The notes: generated from the letters alone by a model not told the origin. A DNA stretch of 64,000 nucleotides from Nocardia terpenica (GCF_013186535.1 NZ_JABMCZ010000005.1:1054001-1118000), one strand, 5' to 3'. Shown: positions 33,426 through 43,079, counted from the stretch's first letter. A program made the numbers and translations.

Positions 33426-34648
33426 CAGCCCAGCGCGCGTTCGAAGGACGCCGCCATGTCGGCGACCTGCTGCTCGGTGATCACGAAGGACGGGGAGATC
33501 TGGAGGGCGCCCTGGCCTGCGGCGCGGCCCGAGACGCCCTGGGCGCGTAGGGCCTTCACCATGGCGGGGCCCTCGGTCGGGTCGGCGAGTTGTACGGCGG
33601 CGACCGCGCCGAGGCCGCTGCGGACCTCGGCTACCCGGGGGTGCGCGGCCAGTGGTGAGAAGTGCTCGTGCAGCAGGGATTCCAGGTTCTTGCTGGCGTC
33701 GAGCAGGTGTTCGCGCTCGAGGATGTCGAGGTTGGCCATGGCCGCGGCGGCGGCGCCGGCGTGGCCGCCGTAGGTGTAGCCGTGGCGGAACCACACGCCG
33801 CCCGCGAAGAACGGCTCGGCCACCCGGGGCGCGGCGAAAACCGCGCCCATCGGCAGGTAGCCGGACGTGAGGCCCTTGGCGGTGGTCATCAGATCGGGCT
33901 CGAGGCCGAAACGCGTGGAGGCGAACCAGGATCCGCCGATGCGGCCGAACCCGGTGACGACCTCGTCGGCGACGAACAGGATGTCGTGTTCGCGGCACAG
34001 GCGGCGCACCTCGGTGAGATAGCCCTCCGGCGGCAGGTACACCCCGCCCGCGCCGATGATGGGCTCGCAGAAGAACGCGGCGATCCGGTTGGCGCCGACC
34101 GCCTCGATGAGCGCGCGCAGCGCCTCGGCCTCGTTCCACTCGACGGTGCGGGCGTCGGGCATGAGCTCGCCGTAACCCTCGCGATTGACCGGGATACCGC
34201 CCAGAGCCGTTCCGGCGACATGCATTCCGTGGTACGCGAGCCGACGCCCGATCAGCAGCGTCTTCTCCGGACGCCCGAGTTCCTGCCAGTACCGGCGCGC
34301 CAGCTTGGCGGCGGTGTCGACGGAATCGGAGCCGCCGGAGGTGAACAGGATCTTGCTGCCCGGCACCGGCGCGATCTCCGAGAGCCGCTGCGCCAGTTCC
34401 TGGGTCACCGGCGCGGTCAGGTCGCCGAAGTTCGAGTAGTGCGCCAGCGTGCTCAGCTGCGCGGCCACCGCGTCCGCGATCTCGCGCCGCCCGTGCCCCA
34501 CATTGGTGAACCACAGCCCGCCGGTCGCGTCGAGATAGCGGTTGTCGTCGCGATCCCAGATGTAGGCGCCGTCACCGCGCGCCACCACGAACGCCCCCTC
34601 GCGCTCGACCGCCCCCATATCGGCGAATCCGTGCCACAGCGCACCCAT
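33425..34648 (-). CDS. Class III PLP-dependent aminotransferase
   Basis: 407 residues. LFTSGGSDSVDTAAKLARRYW, FCEPIIGAGGVYLPPEGYL, VADEVVTGFGRIG and the PLP lysine in TTAKGLTSGYLPMGA are all typical of the omega-aminotransferase group, which act on beta-alanine, GABA, diamines or similar amines with pyruvate or 2-oxoglutarate. The true substrate cannot be fixed. ATG 34648 has AGGAG 8 nt upstream, so the reading from 34681 is too long. Its stop lies at the end of repeat locus C. Confidence 0.92.
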   Translation of the reverse strand: MGALWHGFADMGAVEREGAFVVARGDGAYIWDRDDNRYLDATGGLWFTNVGHGRREIADAVAAQLSTLAHYSNFGDLTAPVTQELAQRLSEIAPVPGSKILFTSGGSDSVDTAAKLARRYWQELGRPEKTLLIGRRLAYHGMHVAGTALGGIPVNREGYGELMPDARTVEWNEAEALRALIEAVGANRIAAFFCEPIIGAGGVYLPPEGYLTEVRRLCREHDILFVADEVVTGFGRIGGSWFASTRFGLEPDLMTTAKGLTSGYLPMGAVFAAPRVAEPFFAGGVWFRHGYTYGGHAGAAAAAMANLDILEREHLLDASKNLESLLHEHFSPLAAHPRVAEVRSGLGAVAAVQLADPTEGPAMVKALRAQGVSGRAAGQGALQISPSFVITEQQVADMAASFERALG

Positions 34649-34840
34649 GATCTCCGCTCCTCTCACCTCGGTCGACCGCATCCCATCTTGCCGTGCGCCC
34701 GGGGATGATTCACAACGCGGGCCGGATTCGAGGGAATCCCTCCGTTGCGCAGCTGCCTGGCAACCGCGCGTCGGCGAGCGCCGGGCGCGGGGTGTGCCAC
34801 GAGGATGCCGGGTACTCCCCCGGGCGGCGCGAAAGTCGGA

Positions 34841-35029
34841 TCAGGAGGATTCGGCGGCGGGTCCGCCATAGCCGGGGTCGCGTCCCCGATCGGTCGATCG
34901 GCCCAGCGTGGTGCGGATGGTCGCGCCCAGGGCGCGCAGCCGCGACGACACCAGGGCCCCGATCCCGACGAGGAGCGAGAGGGCCCGCAGGGCGCGGACC
35001 CACAGCGGAGTACCCGAACCAGCGGTCAT
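34841..35029 (-). CDS. Small single-helix membrane protein, function unknown
   Basis: 62 residues from ATG 35029 (MTAGSGTPLWVRALRALSLL). A hydrophobic stretch LRALSLLVGIGALVSSRL could be one membrane helix, followed by a basic and glycine-rich tail ending GGPAAESS. GAGG lies only a few bases from the ATG. It is divergent from hrpA across 127 bp. Codon bias fits, but there is no recognised family, so the gene is probable rather than certain. Confidence 0.45.
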   Translation of the reverse strand: MTAGSGTPLWVRALRALSLLVGIGALVSSRLRALGATIRTTLGRSTDRGRDPGYGGPAAESS

Positions 35030-35156
35030 TCCTCGATGGTGACATATCGGGCGCGAGCCCGGTCCAAGATCAAGAAAACGGCAATCATCTAGTGAACCGA
35101 CCGGTACGCCGCTGGGTTCGGGACCCGCGCCCGACTTCGCTACGCTGGACAATGCA

Positions 35157-38100
35157 ATGACCAGGACCGCCGCCCTTCCCCGCGAGCTCCGTACCCGCCT
35201 GGCCGATCTCTCGATCCGCGACGAACACCGGTTGCGCCGGCGGCTCGACAAGGCCCGGGGCGGCGACCTCGCCGAGCTCGAGAACGACATCGCCACCGCC
35301 GAGCAGCGGATCGCGAAACGTCGTGCCGCCGTGCCCAGCATCGGGTACCCGGAGCAACTACCCGTGTCCGCGCGCCGCGAGGACATCGCCGCCGCCATCG
35401 CCGCGCACCAGGTCGTGGTGATCGCGGGCGAGACCGGCTCCGGTAAGACGACCCAGATACCCAAGATCTGCCTGGAATTGGGCCGCGGCATCCGCGGCAC
35501 CATCGGCCACACCCAGCCGCGCCGGCTGGCCGCGCGCACCGTCGCCGAGCGCATCGCCGAGGAACTGGGCACCGAACTCGGCGACGTGATCGGCTACACG
35601 GTGCGATTCACCGATCAGGCGTCCGATCGCACCCTGGTCAAGCTGATGACCGACGGCATCCTGCTCGCCGAGATCCAGCGGGACCACATGCTGCGCCGCT
35701 ACGACACGATCATCATCGACGAGGCGCACGAGCGCAGCCTCAATATCGACTTCCTGCTCGGATATCTGAAGCAGCTGCTGCCCCGGCGGCCGGACCTGAA
35801 GGTGATCATCACCTCGGCCACCATCGATCCGGAGCTGTTCGCGAGGCACTTCGCCGACGAGAAGGGCACTCCCGCACCGATTGTCGAGGTCTCCGGGCGC
35901 TCGTATCCGGTGGAGCTCCGCTATCGGCCGCTGGCGCTGCAGATCTCGGCGCCCGCCGGGGACGGGGAGGACGACGAGGACGACGATCCGCGCATCGTCG
36001 ACCGCGATCCGGTGGACGCCATCGGCGACGCGGTCACCGAGCTGCTGTCCGAGGGCGACGGCGACGTGCTGGTCTTCCTCTCCGGTGAGCGCGAAATCCG
36101 GGACACCGCCGACGCTCTGCGGGACCTGAAGCTGCCGCGCACCGAGATCCTGCCGCTGTACGCGCGGCTGTCGGCGGCCGAGCAGCACCGAGTGTTCCAG
36201 CCGCACACCGGACGTCGCGTGGTGCTGGCCACCAACGTGGCCGAGACCTCGCTGACCGTGCCCGGCATCCGCTACGTGGTGGACCCGGGAACCGCCCGCA
36301 TCTCCCGCTATTCGATACGGACCAAGGTGCAGCGGCTGCCGATCGAGCCGATCTCGCAGGCGTCGGCGCGCCAGCGCTCGGGCCGCTGCGGCCGCGTCGC
36401 CGACGGCATCTGCATCCGGCTGTACTCCGAGGACGACTTCGACGCGCGCCCGGCCTTCACCGAACCGGAGATCCTGCGCACCAACCTGGCCGCGGTCATC
36501 CTCCAGATGACCGCGCTCGGCCTGGGCGACATCGAGAACTTCCCCTTCGTGGAGCCCCCCGACCGCCGCGCCATCCGCGACGGCATCGCGCTGCTGGAGG
36601 AACTGGGCGCCCTCACCCGCAAGCCCACTCCCACGCCGCGATCCACCGACCGAGGCGACGCACCGCCCGACGCCGCGACCGAGGACGCCGATCGCGGCGA
36701 CGGCAAGCGCGCCGATCGTGCGGCCGCGGTGGGCGATCTCGCGCTCACGGCGGTGGGCCGGGAGATGGCGCAGATTCCGGTGGATCCGCGCATGGCGCGA
36801 ATGCTGGTGGAGGCCAACGCGACCGGCTGCCTGCCCGAGGTGCTGGTGATCGTGGCGGCGCTGTCGATCCAGGACGTGCGCGAGCGTCCGGCGGAGGCGC
36901 AGCAGGCCGCCGACGCCAAACACGCCCGCTTCGTGGTGGAGGGCTCGGATTTCCTGGCCCACCTGCGACTCTGGGATTATCTGCGCACACAGCGCAAGGC
37001 GCTGTCGTCCAATCAGTTCCGGCGGATGTGCCGCGACGAGTTCCTGCACTACCTACGCATTCGGGAGTGGCAGGACCTGCACGGCCAGCTGCGCACCATC
37101 ACCCGGGGCCTGGGCTGGAGCAGCGAGGGCTCCCTCGCCCCGGTCGGCGAATCCGACGGCCTGCCCTGGGATTCCGCGGCCGTCCACCGCGCGCTGCTGG
37201 CGGGCATGCTCTCGCACATCGGCCTGCGCGAGGGCGAGACCCGAGAGTTCCTCGGCGCGCGCAACGCCAAGTTCATGATCTTCCCCGGCTCCTCGCTGGC
37301 CAAGAAGCCGCCGCGCTGGGTGATGGCCGCGGAACTGGTGGAGACCTCCCGGCTGTGGGGCCGCATGGCCGGTCGCATCGAGCCGGAGTGGGCCGAGAAG
37401 CTGGCGGGCGATCTGGTGAAACGCCAGTACTCCGAACCGCACTGGTCCGCCCGGCGCGGCGCGGCCATGGCCTACGAACGGGTCACGCTGTACGGCATTC
37501 CGCTGGTCACCCAGCGCCGGGTCGACTTCGGCCGGATCGATCCCGAGCTGGCGCGCGAGCTGTTCCTCCGGCACGCGCTGGTGCAGGGCGAATGGCAGAC
37601 CCGCCACGAGTTCTTCCAGCGCAATCGCGACCTGCTCGAGGATGTCGCCGATCTGGAGAACCGGGCGCGCCGCCGCGACATCCTCGTCGACGATCAGGTG
37701 CTGTTCGACTTCTACGACCGGCGCGTCCCCGCCGACGTGGTCTCGGTGCGGCACTTCGACAGCTGGTGGCGCAAGGCCGCGCGCAAGGATCCGACGCTGC
37801 TGGACTTCTCGACCTCGACGGTGGTCAACGAGGACGCGGCGGTGCTGGATCCGACCGCCTTCCCCGACAGCTGGCGCCAGGGCGAGCTGACCTTCGGCCT
37901 CACCTACCAGTTCGAGCCCGGCCAGGCCGACGACGGTGTGACCGTGCACATTCCGGTCGCCCAGCTCGCGCACGTGCGGGCGGTCGGATTCGACTGGCTG
38001 GTGCCCGGCATGCGCGAGGAGCTGGCGGCGGCGCTGATCAAGACGCTGCCGAAACAGCTGCGGCGCAGCGTGGTTCCCGCCCCGGACTTCGCCGCGGCGG

Positions 38101-39233
38101 CGCTGGCCCGGCTCACCCCGCGCGCGGAACCGCTGCGCACCGGGCTCGCCCGCGAGCTGTCGCGGCTGGGCTCGGTCACGATCACTCCCGCCGACCTGGA
38201 CCCGGCGGCGCTGCCGGACCACCTGCGGATGACCTTCGCCGCCGTCGCCGCCGACGGCTCGGTGGCCGCGCGCGGCAAGAACCTGGCGGAGCTGAAAACC
38301 CGCCTGGCCGACCAGGTCTCGAAATCCGTCGCGCGCGCGACCAGCGCCGCGGAGCGCCCGGCGGCGACGGTGTGGACCTCGGAATCGCTGGGCACGCTGG
38401 CGCCGACGGTGCGCCGCGAGGTGGGCGGGCAGACCATCACCGGATATCCGGCGCTGGTCCCGGAGGGCGACGGCGTCGCCGTGCGGGTGCTGTCCTCCCC
38501 CGCCGCCCAGGCGGCCGCCATGCGCGCGGGCACCCGGGCGCTGCTGCTGCGGCGGCTGCCGACCTCGCCGCGCGGGCTGACCGCCGGTCTGTCGGCGGCG
38601 GATCGCCTGGCGCTGAGCCAGAATCCGTACGGTTCGCTGGACGCGCTCATCGAGGACTGCCGCGCCTGCGCCGCCGACGAACTCATCGCCGCCCGCGGCG
38701 GCCCGGTGCGCAGCCCCGACCGGTTCCAGCAGCTGGTGGACGCGATCCGGCCGGAGTTCGGCGACGCGGTGGCGCGCATTCTGCGGCTCGCGGTGCCGGT
38801 GCTGGCCGAGGCGCATCGGGTGCGAACGGCCCTGTCCGGCACCGCCGATCGCGAGATCGCCGAGGATGTCGGCGCGCAGCTGGACGAGCTGGTGTTCGCC
38901 GGATTCATCGCCGAGTTCGGCAGCGCCCGGCTGCGGGAGCTGCCGCGCTACCTGCAGGCCGCGGTGGTCCGGCTGGAGGCGCTGCCCGCGTCGGCGCAGC
39001 GCGATCACCAGGGCATGGTCGAACTCGACCGCGTGCACGCGGCCTATCAGCGGCTGCTCGACAGTGTGGCGCCGGGCCGCCGGACCGCGCCCGAGGTCAC
39101 CGAGATCTGGTGGATGATCGAGGAATTCCGGGTCAGCCTGTTCGCCCAGCAGCTGGGCACGCCGTATCCGGTGTCGGCCAAGCGGATCGAGCGGGCGATC
39201 ACCGCGGTGCGCTCGGCGCCCGCCCGGCGGTGA
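35157..39233 (+). CDS. hrpA: ATP-dependent RNA helicase HrpA
   Basis: 1358 residues, the size of long bacterial HrpA. Walker A is AGETGSGKTTQ, the DEAH box is IIIDEAHERS, motif III is ITSATID, and RSGRCGRVADG is motif VI. The winged-helix and ratchet regions and the C-terminal DUF3418-like domain follow. A charged, low-complexity insert (TPRSTDRGDAPPDAATEDADRGD) lies near residue 500. HrpA unwinds RNA and in other bacteria resolves stalled ribosomes. TACGCT lies about 10 nt before the ATG, with no Shine-Dalgarno, so the mRNA may be nearly leaderless. It is convergent with nrdR, 15 bp apart. Confidence 0.95.
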   Translation: MTRTAALPRELRTRLADLSIRDEHRLRRRLDKARGGDLAELENDIATAEQRIAKRRAAVPSIGYPEQLPVSARREDIAAAIAAHQVVVIAGETGSGKTTQIPKICLELGRGIRGTIGHTQPRRLAARTVAERIAEELGTELGDVIGYTVRFTDQASDRTLVKLMTDGILLAEIQRDHMLRRYDTIIIDEAHERSLNIDFLLGYLKQLLPRRPDLKVIITSATIDPELFARHFADEKGTPAPIVEVSGRSYPVELRYRPLALQISAPAGDGEDDEDDDPRIVDRDPVDAIGDAVTELLSEGDGDVLVFLSGEREIRDTADALRDLKLPRTEILPLYARLSAAEQHRVFQPHTGRRVVLATNVAETSLTVPGIRYVVDPGTARISRYSIRTKVQRLPIEPISQASARQRSGRCGRVADGICIRLYSEDDFDARPAFTEPEILRTNLAAVILQMTALGLGDIENFPFVEPPDRRAIRDGIALLEELGALTRKPTPTPRSTDRGDAPPDAATEDADRGDGKRADRAAAVGDLALTAVGREMAQIPVDPRMARMLVEANATGCLPEVLVIVAALSIQDVRERPAEAQQAADAKHARFVVEGSDFLAHLRLWDYLRTQRKALSSNQFRRMCRDEFLHYLRIREWQDLHGQLRTITRGLGWSSEGSLAPVGESDGLPWDSAAVHRALLAGMLSHIGLREGETREFLGARNAKFMIFPGSSLAKKPPRWVMAAELVETSRLWGRMAGRIEPEWAEKLAGDLVKRQYSEPHWSARRGAAMAYERVTLYGIPLVTQRRVDFGRIDPELARELFLRHALVQGEWQTRHEFFQRNRDLLEDVADLENRARRRDILVDDQVLFDFYDRRVPADVVSVRHFDSWWRKAARKDPTLLDFSTSTVVNEDAAVLDPTAFPDSWRQGELTFGLTYQFEPGQADDGVTVHIPVAQLAHVRAVGFDWLVPGMREELAAALIKTLPKQLRRSVVPAPDFAAAALARLTPRAEPLRTGLARELSRLGSVTITPADLDPAALPDHLRMTFAAVAADGSVAARGKNLAELKTRLADQVSKSVARATSAAERPAATVWTSESLGTLAPTVRREVGGQTITGYPALVPEGDGVAVRVLSSPAAQAAAMRAGTRALLLRRLPTSPRGLTAGLSAADRLALSQNPYGSLDALIEDCRACAADELIAARGGPVRSPDRFQQLVDAIRPEFGDAVARILRLAVPVLAEAHRVRTALSGTADREIAEDVGAQLDELVFAGFIAEFGSARLRELPRYLQAAVVRLEALPASAQRDHQGMVELDRVHAAYQRLLDSVAPGRRTAPEVTEIWWMIEEFRVSLFAQQLGTPYPVSAKRIERAITAVRSAPARR

Positions 39234-39248
39234 GCGCCGCGGGCGGGG

Positions 39249-39722
39249 TCAGTCCGCGGTCGCGCCGACGGCGTGCTCCGCGCGGTGGCGGCGCAGTTCG
39301 GCGATCTCGTGCTCGAAATCGTCGGCGGAGCTGAAGGATCGGTAGACCGAGGCGAACCGGAGGTAGGCGACCTCGTCGAGGTGCCCAGCCACGAGGATGG
39401 CCAGCCCCACCTCGTGGCTGGGCACCTCGGGGGAACCCTTGGCGCGCACCGCATCCTCGACCTGCTGGGCGAGCAGGTTCAGCGCGTCGTCGTCGACCTC
39501 GCGGCCCTGGCAGGCGCGGCGCACCCCGCGGATCACCTTTTCCCGGCTGAACGGTTCGGTGACGCCGCTGCGCTTGACCACCGACAGGATGGCGGTCTCG
39601 ACCGTGGTGAACCGTCGCCCACACTGCGGGCAGGCGCGACGACGCCTGATCGCCGAGCCTTCCTCGGCCTCACGCGAGTCCACGACTCGCGAATCGGGGT
39701 GCCGACAGTACGGGCAATGCAT
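39249..39722 (-). CDS. nrdR: Transcriptional repressor NrdR
   Basis: 157 residues. A zinc ribbon with Cys3, Cys6, Cys31 and Cys34 (MHCPYCRHPDSRVVDSREAE, ACPQCGRRF) is followed by an ATP-cone (VVKRSGVTEPFSREKVIRGVRRAC). It senses ATP/dATP and represses ribonucleotide reductase genes through NrdR boxes. The location downstream of the lexA/LysM region is conserved across mycolata. A long alanine-rich frame on the opposite strand is a shadow. Confidence 0.97.
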   Translation of the reverse strand: MHCPYCRHPDSRVVDSREAEEGSAIRRRRACPQCGRRFTTVETAILSVVKRSGVTEPFSREKVIRGVRRACQGREVDDDALNLLAQQVEDAVRAKGSPEVPSHEVGLAILVAGHLDEVAYLRFASVYRSFSSADDFEHEIAELRRHRAEHAVGATAD

Positions 39723-39840
39723 CCGAAGTCCTTCGTCGATGCCTGGGCTCGCCGCCGCTGTGGACGGCAGGTAGGTTCACAGCAATCTCCAGGATACTCA
39801 TCCGTCCCACGGCCTCGACAACCGGTCGGTCGGCAGACGT

Positions 39841-41097
39841 TCAGTCGGTGAGTTGCCAGTGGCCGGTCAGATCGGTCAGCAGATCCGGCAGCCGCCGCAG
39901 CAGCCGTCCCGCCGCCAGTTTCGCCGCGAACGGTTCGGACAGCACCGCCCGCGCCCCGGGCGGGTCGGCCTGCAGGTCGGTGTAGCGGGGCAGCAGGTCG
40001 CCGGTGATGTAGGTCCAGCGGGTGTCGCGATCGGCCCAGTTGAAGTTCGGCAGCGGCACATCCAGCGTCATCGACCGGCCGCCGACCTGCGCGGTGAACG
40101 CGATGGGCGCGAAGACGCCGGGTGCGCGGACCCCGGGCACCGCGGGCTTACCGGCGAGCGTGCTCACGTAGGTCAGCACCCGGCCCAGGACGCCGCGCCC
40201 GGCGGCGGTGGCGTCCCACTGGTCGGCGATGATCTGGTTCTGCTCGCGGTCGGTCATGCGCAGCAGCGCGTCGTCGAATCCGGCGGCCGTGCCCGAGGCG
40301 ATGGAATGCCATGCGGCGACGGCGTTTTCGTCCAGTATCCCGGCGCGGTGCATCTCCTCGATGGCGGGCAGGCCCTCGGCGAGGTACGCCTCGTGCATCG
40401 GCACCTGGTCGAGGAAGATGTGCTTCTGCATGATCATCAGGCGGGTCTGGTACCAGGTCAGATCCTCCGGCGTCAGCCGCTCCCCCTCGCTGCCGAGCAG
40501 CCGCAGATCCGACGGCAGCCGGTCGAGCACCTCCGGCGGCAGCCCGCGCAGCCGATCGGCGACGGCGGCGCCGAGCTGATGAATGCCCGGCACCCCGAGC
40601 AACCCGCCGACATCGGTCATATCCATGAAACCCGAGGCGAACGAGCCGCCCGCCAGTTCGGCCAGCCCCGCCCAGTAGAAGTCCGGGCGCTGCAGGGTGA
40701 GCCGACGGTAGTTCTCGTAGACCTGAATGAACGTGCGGGAGTTCGCGGCCACCCCCCGGGCCGGATCCCAAGCGGCCAGGTCGATACCGGCGTTGGTGGT
40801 GGCCACGACCAGCCAGTACTGGTGCAGCAGGGTCGCGTACCGGCGCGGCGGGATGCCTGCCGCGCGGGCCTGCTCGACGGCGGCCCGCAGGGTCGGAATA
40901 TCCAGCGGCAGTGCGGGATTCAGCCCGCCCCCGCCGGAGCCGTCACCGTTGACGGCCGGGAGGTCCAGGTAGGGGGTGTACGCGGGGGCGGCCTGCGCGA
41001 CGGACGTGGTCGCGAGCGCGATCCCGAAACAGGCCAGCACTGCGGCGAATCGGAGGAGCACCCGCGCGCATCGCGCGGTCGAGATGGGTTGCGTCAT
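39841..41097 (-). CDS. Secreted protein, function unknown
   Basis: 418 residues from ATG 41097 with GAGGG 9 nt upstream. A clear signal peptide (RVLLRFAAVLACFGIALATTSVAQA, cut before APAYTP) directs export. The mature protein has no cysteine-rich or catalytic signature that I recognise; it contains PRRYATLLHQYWLVVATTNAGIDLAAWDP and FNWADRDTRWTYITGDLLPRYTD. It lies between nrdR and the LysM gene on the same strand, an insertion relative to the usual lexA-LysM-nrdR order. Confidence 0.75.
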   Translation of the reverse strand: MTQPISTARCARVLLRFAAVLACFGIALATTSVAQAAPAYTPYLDLPAVNGDGSGGGGLNPALPLDIPTLRAAVEQARAAGIPPRRYATLLHQYWLVVATTNAGIDLAAWDPARGVAANSRTFIQVYENYRRLTLQRPDFYWAGLAELAGGSFASGFMDMTDVGGLLGVPGIHQLGAAVADRLRGLPPEVLDRLPSDLRLLGSEGERLTPEDLTWYQTRLMIMQKHIFLDQVPMHEAYLAEGLPAIEEMHRAGILDENAVAAWHSIASGTAAGFDDALLRMTDREQNQIIADQWDATAAGRGVLGRVLTYVSTLAGKPAVPGVRAPGVFAPIAFTAQVGGRSMTLDVPLPNFNWADRDTRWTYITGDLLPRYTDLQADPPGARAVLSEPFAAKLAAGRLLRRLPDLLTDLTGHWQLTD

Positions 41098-41231
41098 GCT
41101 GCCACGCCCTCGAAATCGATGATCGGCGAATGTCGCCTGGATCACATTTCGAGCACAGTAGCAACATGTTTCGGCTATTGATCAACAAAATCGGCCACGC
41201 CCCATGGCCGCCCGGCCACACCGGCGCGCGG

Positions 41232-41741
41232 TCAGCGCTCGTGGGTCGGCACGAGTAGCGTCCGCCCGGGCGCCACCTCCGCGCCGCGCAGGCCGTTCAG
41301 TTCGATGATCTTGTCGACCGTGGCGCGGACCGGGTCGGCGGGATCGACGCGCGCGGCCACCTCCGACAGCGACTCGCCCTCGCGCACCTGGACGAGCGTG
41401 GTGCCGGTGGCGACGCCGCCCTCGGACCGGAGCTGGGCCACGGCGAGGAGACCGCCCACCGCCACGGCGCTGAGCAGGGCCGTCACCGCGATGGTCGCCA
41501 AACCGACCCGGGCGCGGTCGACCCGCTGCGCCGGGTGCGGGCCGCAGGGGCGGGTGGCCAGGTGGGCGCGCTCGTAGCGCACCGTCGCGGCGGGCGGCCG
41601 GGCGCCGCGCGGGCGGCGGACGGCGGCGTGCCGGGCGCGGGGCGCGGGCGCCGGGCGCAGGGCGGGCGCGCCGGGGACATCCGGACCGGTTGTGACGGAA
41701 TCGGATTCGCTGATCGCAGTGCGCATCGGACAGACCTCCAT
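41232..41741 (-). CDS. LysM-domain membrane protein, ChiZ/YneA-like SOS division inhibitor
   Basis: 169 residues. A proline- and arginine-rich cytoplasmic stretch, one membrane helix (VGLATIAVTALLSAVAVGGLLAVAQL), and a C-terminal LysM-like domain (VREGESLSEVAARVDPADPVRATVDKIIELNGL). This is the layout and position (divergent from lexA) of mycobacterial ChiZ (Rv2719c), a damage-induced protein that affects cell division and peptidoglycan. LexA boxes in the shared 219-bp region should control it. The first residues MEVCPMRTA leave two start options, 41741 or 41726. Confidence 0.85.
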   Translation of the reverse strand: MEVCPMRTAISESDSVTTGPDVPGAPALRPAPAPRARHAAVRRPRGARPPAATVRYERAHLATRPCGPHPAQRVDRARVGLATIAVTALLSAVAVGGLLAVAQLRSEGGVATGTTLVQVREGESLSEVAARVDPADPVRATVDKIIELNGLRGAEVAPGRTLLVPTHER

Positions 41742-41782
41742 GAGGTGGGCGGGATGGAATCTCTGTGCGTGACGGGTATCGT

Positions 41783-41798
41783 TCGATCATCTGTTCGA
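41783..41798 (+). promoter_or_regulatory. LexA (SOS) box 1
   Basis: TCGATCATCTGTTCGA matches TCGAAC-N4-GTTCGA with one change. It lies nearest the LysM gene start. Confidence 0.85.
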
Positions 41799-41813
41799 AG
41801 AACTGATGTTCGA
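41798..41813 (+). promoter_or_regulatory. LexA (SOS) box 2
   Basis: AAGAACTGATGTTCGA matches the box with two changes at its outer left edge. It is adjacent to box 1. Confidence 0.65.
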
Positions 41814-41861
41814 ATTCTTACCACGGGCCGCCGACAAAGTCATCGATTTCCGCGACATGCG

Positions 41862-41877
41862 TCGAACAGATGTTTGA
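41862..41877 (+). promoter_or_regulatory. LexA (SOS) box 3
   Basis: TCGAACAGATGTTTGA matches with one change and lies about 85 bp before lexA, suited to autorepression. Confidence 0.85.
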
Positions 41878-41960
41878 AACCTGCCCGCGACCGGACTACA
41901 TTCGAGACACGCCATCGCGCGAGGAGAACCCAGCACACCCATGAACGGAGGACGGCGACC

Positions 41961-42704
41961 GTGAGCGAACGTACGGCGGACGGACACGATGTGGACGGCC
42001 CGGTCGTGACGACCGACAGCGCCGAATCGCCCGGCACCGGGGCGGATCTCACCGTCCGCCAGCGCAAGGTTCTGGAGGTCATCCGCACCTCGGTGGCCGA
42101 GCGCGGCTACCCGCCCAGCATCCGCGAGATCGGCGACGCCGTCGGTCTCACCTCGACCTCGTCGGTCGCCCACCAGCTCCGCGCCCTGGAGCGCAAGGGC
42201 TATCTGCGCCGCGACCCGAATCGTCCACGCGCCGTGGATGTCCGGGGTCTGGACGAGACCGCGGTGCGCGCGGTCGCGGGCGTCACGCGCCTGCGCACGG
42301 TGGACACCGAGGCCGCGGGCGACCAGCCGCTGCCCACCTACGTCCCCGTGCTGGGCCGGATCGCCGCCGGTGGCCCGATCCTGGCCGAGCAGGCCGTGGA
42401 AGATGTCTTCCCGCTGCCGCGCGAGCTGGTCGGCGAGGGCTCGCTGTTCCTGCTGAAGGTCGTCGGCGAGTCGATGATCGACGCCGCCATCTGCGACGGC
42501 GACTGGGTGGTCGTGCGCCAGCAGAACGTGGCCGAGAACGGCGACATCGTCGCCGCCATGATCGAGGGCGAGGCCACGGTCAAGACCTTCAAGCGCACCG
42601 GCAAGCAGGTCTGGCTGCTGCCGCACAACCCGCTGTTCGAGCCCATCCCCGGCAACGACGCCCAGATCCTGGGCAAGGTCGTCACGGTCATCCGCAAGAT
42701 CTGA
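41961..42704 (+). CDS. lexA: SOS repressor LexA
   Basis: 247 residues from GTG 41961, with GGAGG about 9 nt upstream. The winged helix (TVRQRKVLEVIRTSVAERGYPPSIREIGDAVGLTSTSSVAHQL) is followed by the peptidase domain with cleavage site Ala136-Gly137, nucleophile Ser171 (VGESMID) and general base Lys208. RecA filaments trigger self-cleavage. Three LexA boxes lie upstream. A longer reading from 41535 would include the LysM gene in antisense and is not supported. Confidence 0.97.
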   Translation: MSERTADGHDVDGPVVTTDSAESPGTGADLTVRQRKVLEVIRTSVAERGYPPSIREIGDAVGLTSTSSVAHQLRALERKGYLRRDPNRPRAVDVRGLDETAVRAVAGVTRLRTVDTEAAGDQPLPTYVPVLGRIAAGGPILAEQAVEDVFPLPRELVGEGSLFLLKVVGESMIDAAICDGDWVVVRQQNVAENGDIVAAMIEGEATVKTFKRTGKQVWLLPHNPLFEPIPGNDAQILGKVVTVIRKI

Positions 42705-42723
42705 GCGCCAGCGCGGCGCTCAG
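42701..42723. terminator. Hairpin shared by the convergent ends of lexA and the next gene
   Basis: CTGAGCGCC (42701-42709), loop AGCGC, GGCGCTCAG (42715-42723). The left arm contains the lexA stop and the right arm the stop of the minus-strand gene. There is no T-run, so it may act as a road block or with Rho. Confidence 0.5.
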
Positions 42724-43079
42724 CCGGTGACCACCTCGGTGCTCCGGCCGACGACATGGGTGGTGACATCGCCGCGGCGAAGGTCCTCGCAGATGACCTG
42801 GACCAGGTGCCGCCCCGGCGGCACCGGCCCGGAATCGAGGTCGGCCACACCGGCGGAATTCACCGTCTGCCAGGGTCCGTCGATATCGTGGGCGGCGACC
42901 TGGCAGCGGTAGCCGTGCCGCTCGCCCGTGACGTGCGCGGCGATCGTCTTCCCGCCGCGATAGGCCACGGCCGGGCTCGCCCCGGCGGGTCCGGCCGCAC
43001 CCGCCATCAGCGCGGCCGCCGTCAAGACGAGCAGGCCGGTGCGGCGGGCGAGCGTACGAGGCGAGGCCATGCCACCCAT
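42720..43079 (-). CDS. Small secreted protein, function unknown
   Basis: 119 residues. A signal peptide (RRTGLLVLTAAALMAGAAGPAGASPA) precedes a mature part of about 85 residues with two cysteines (YRCQVA, VICEDL) that could pair. DGPWQTVNSAGVADLDSG and PPGRHLVQVICEDL suggest a small beta-sandwich. GGAGG lies 3 nt before ATG 43079 and 12 nt before ATG 43070; either could be used. Family not recognised. Confidence 0.7.
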   Translation of the reverse strand: MGGMASPRTLARRTGLLVLTAAALMAGAAGPAGASPAVAYRGGKTIAAHVTGERHGYRCQVAAHDIDGPWQTVNSAGVADLDSGPVPPGRHLVQVICEDLRRGDVTTHVVGRSTEVVTG

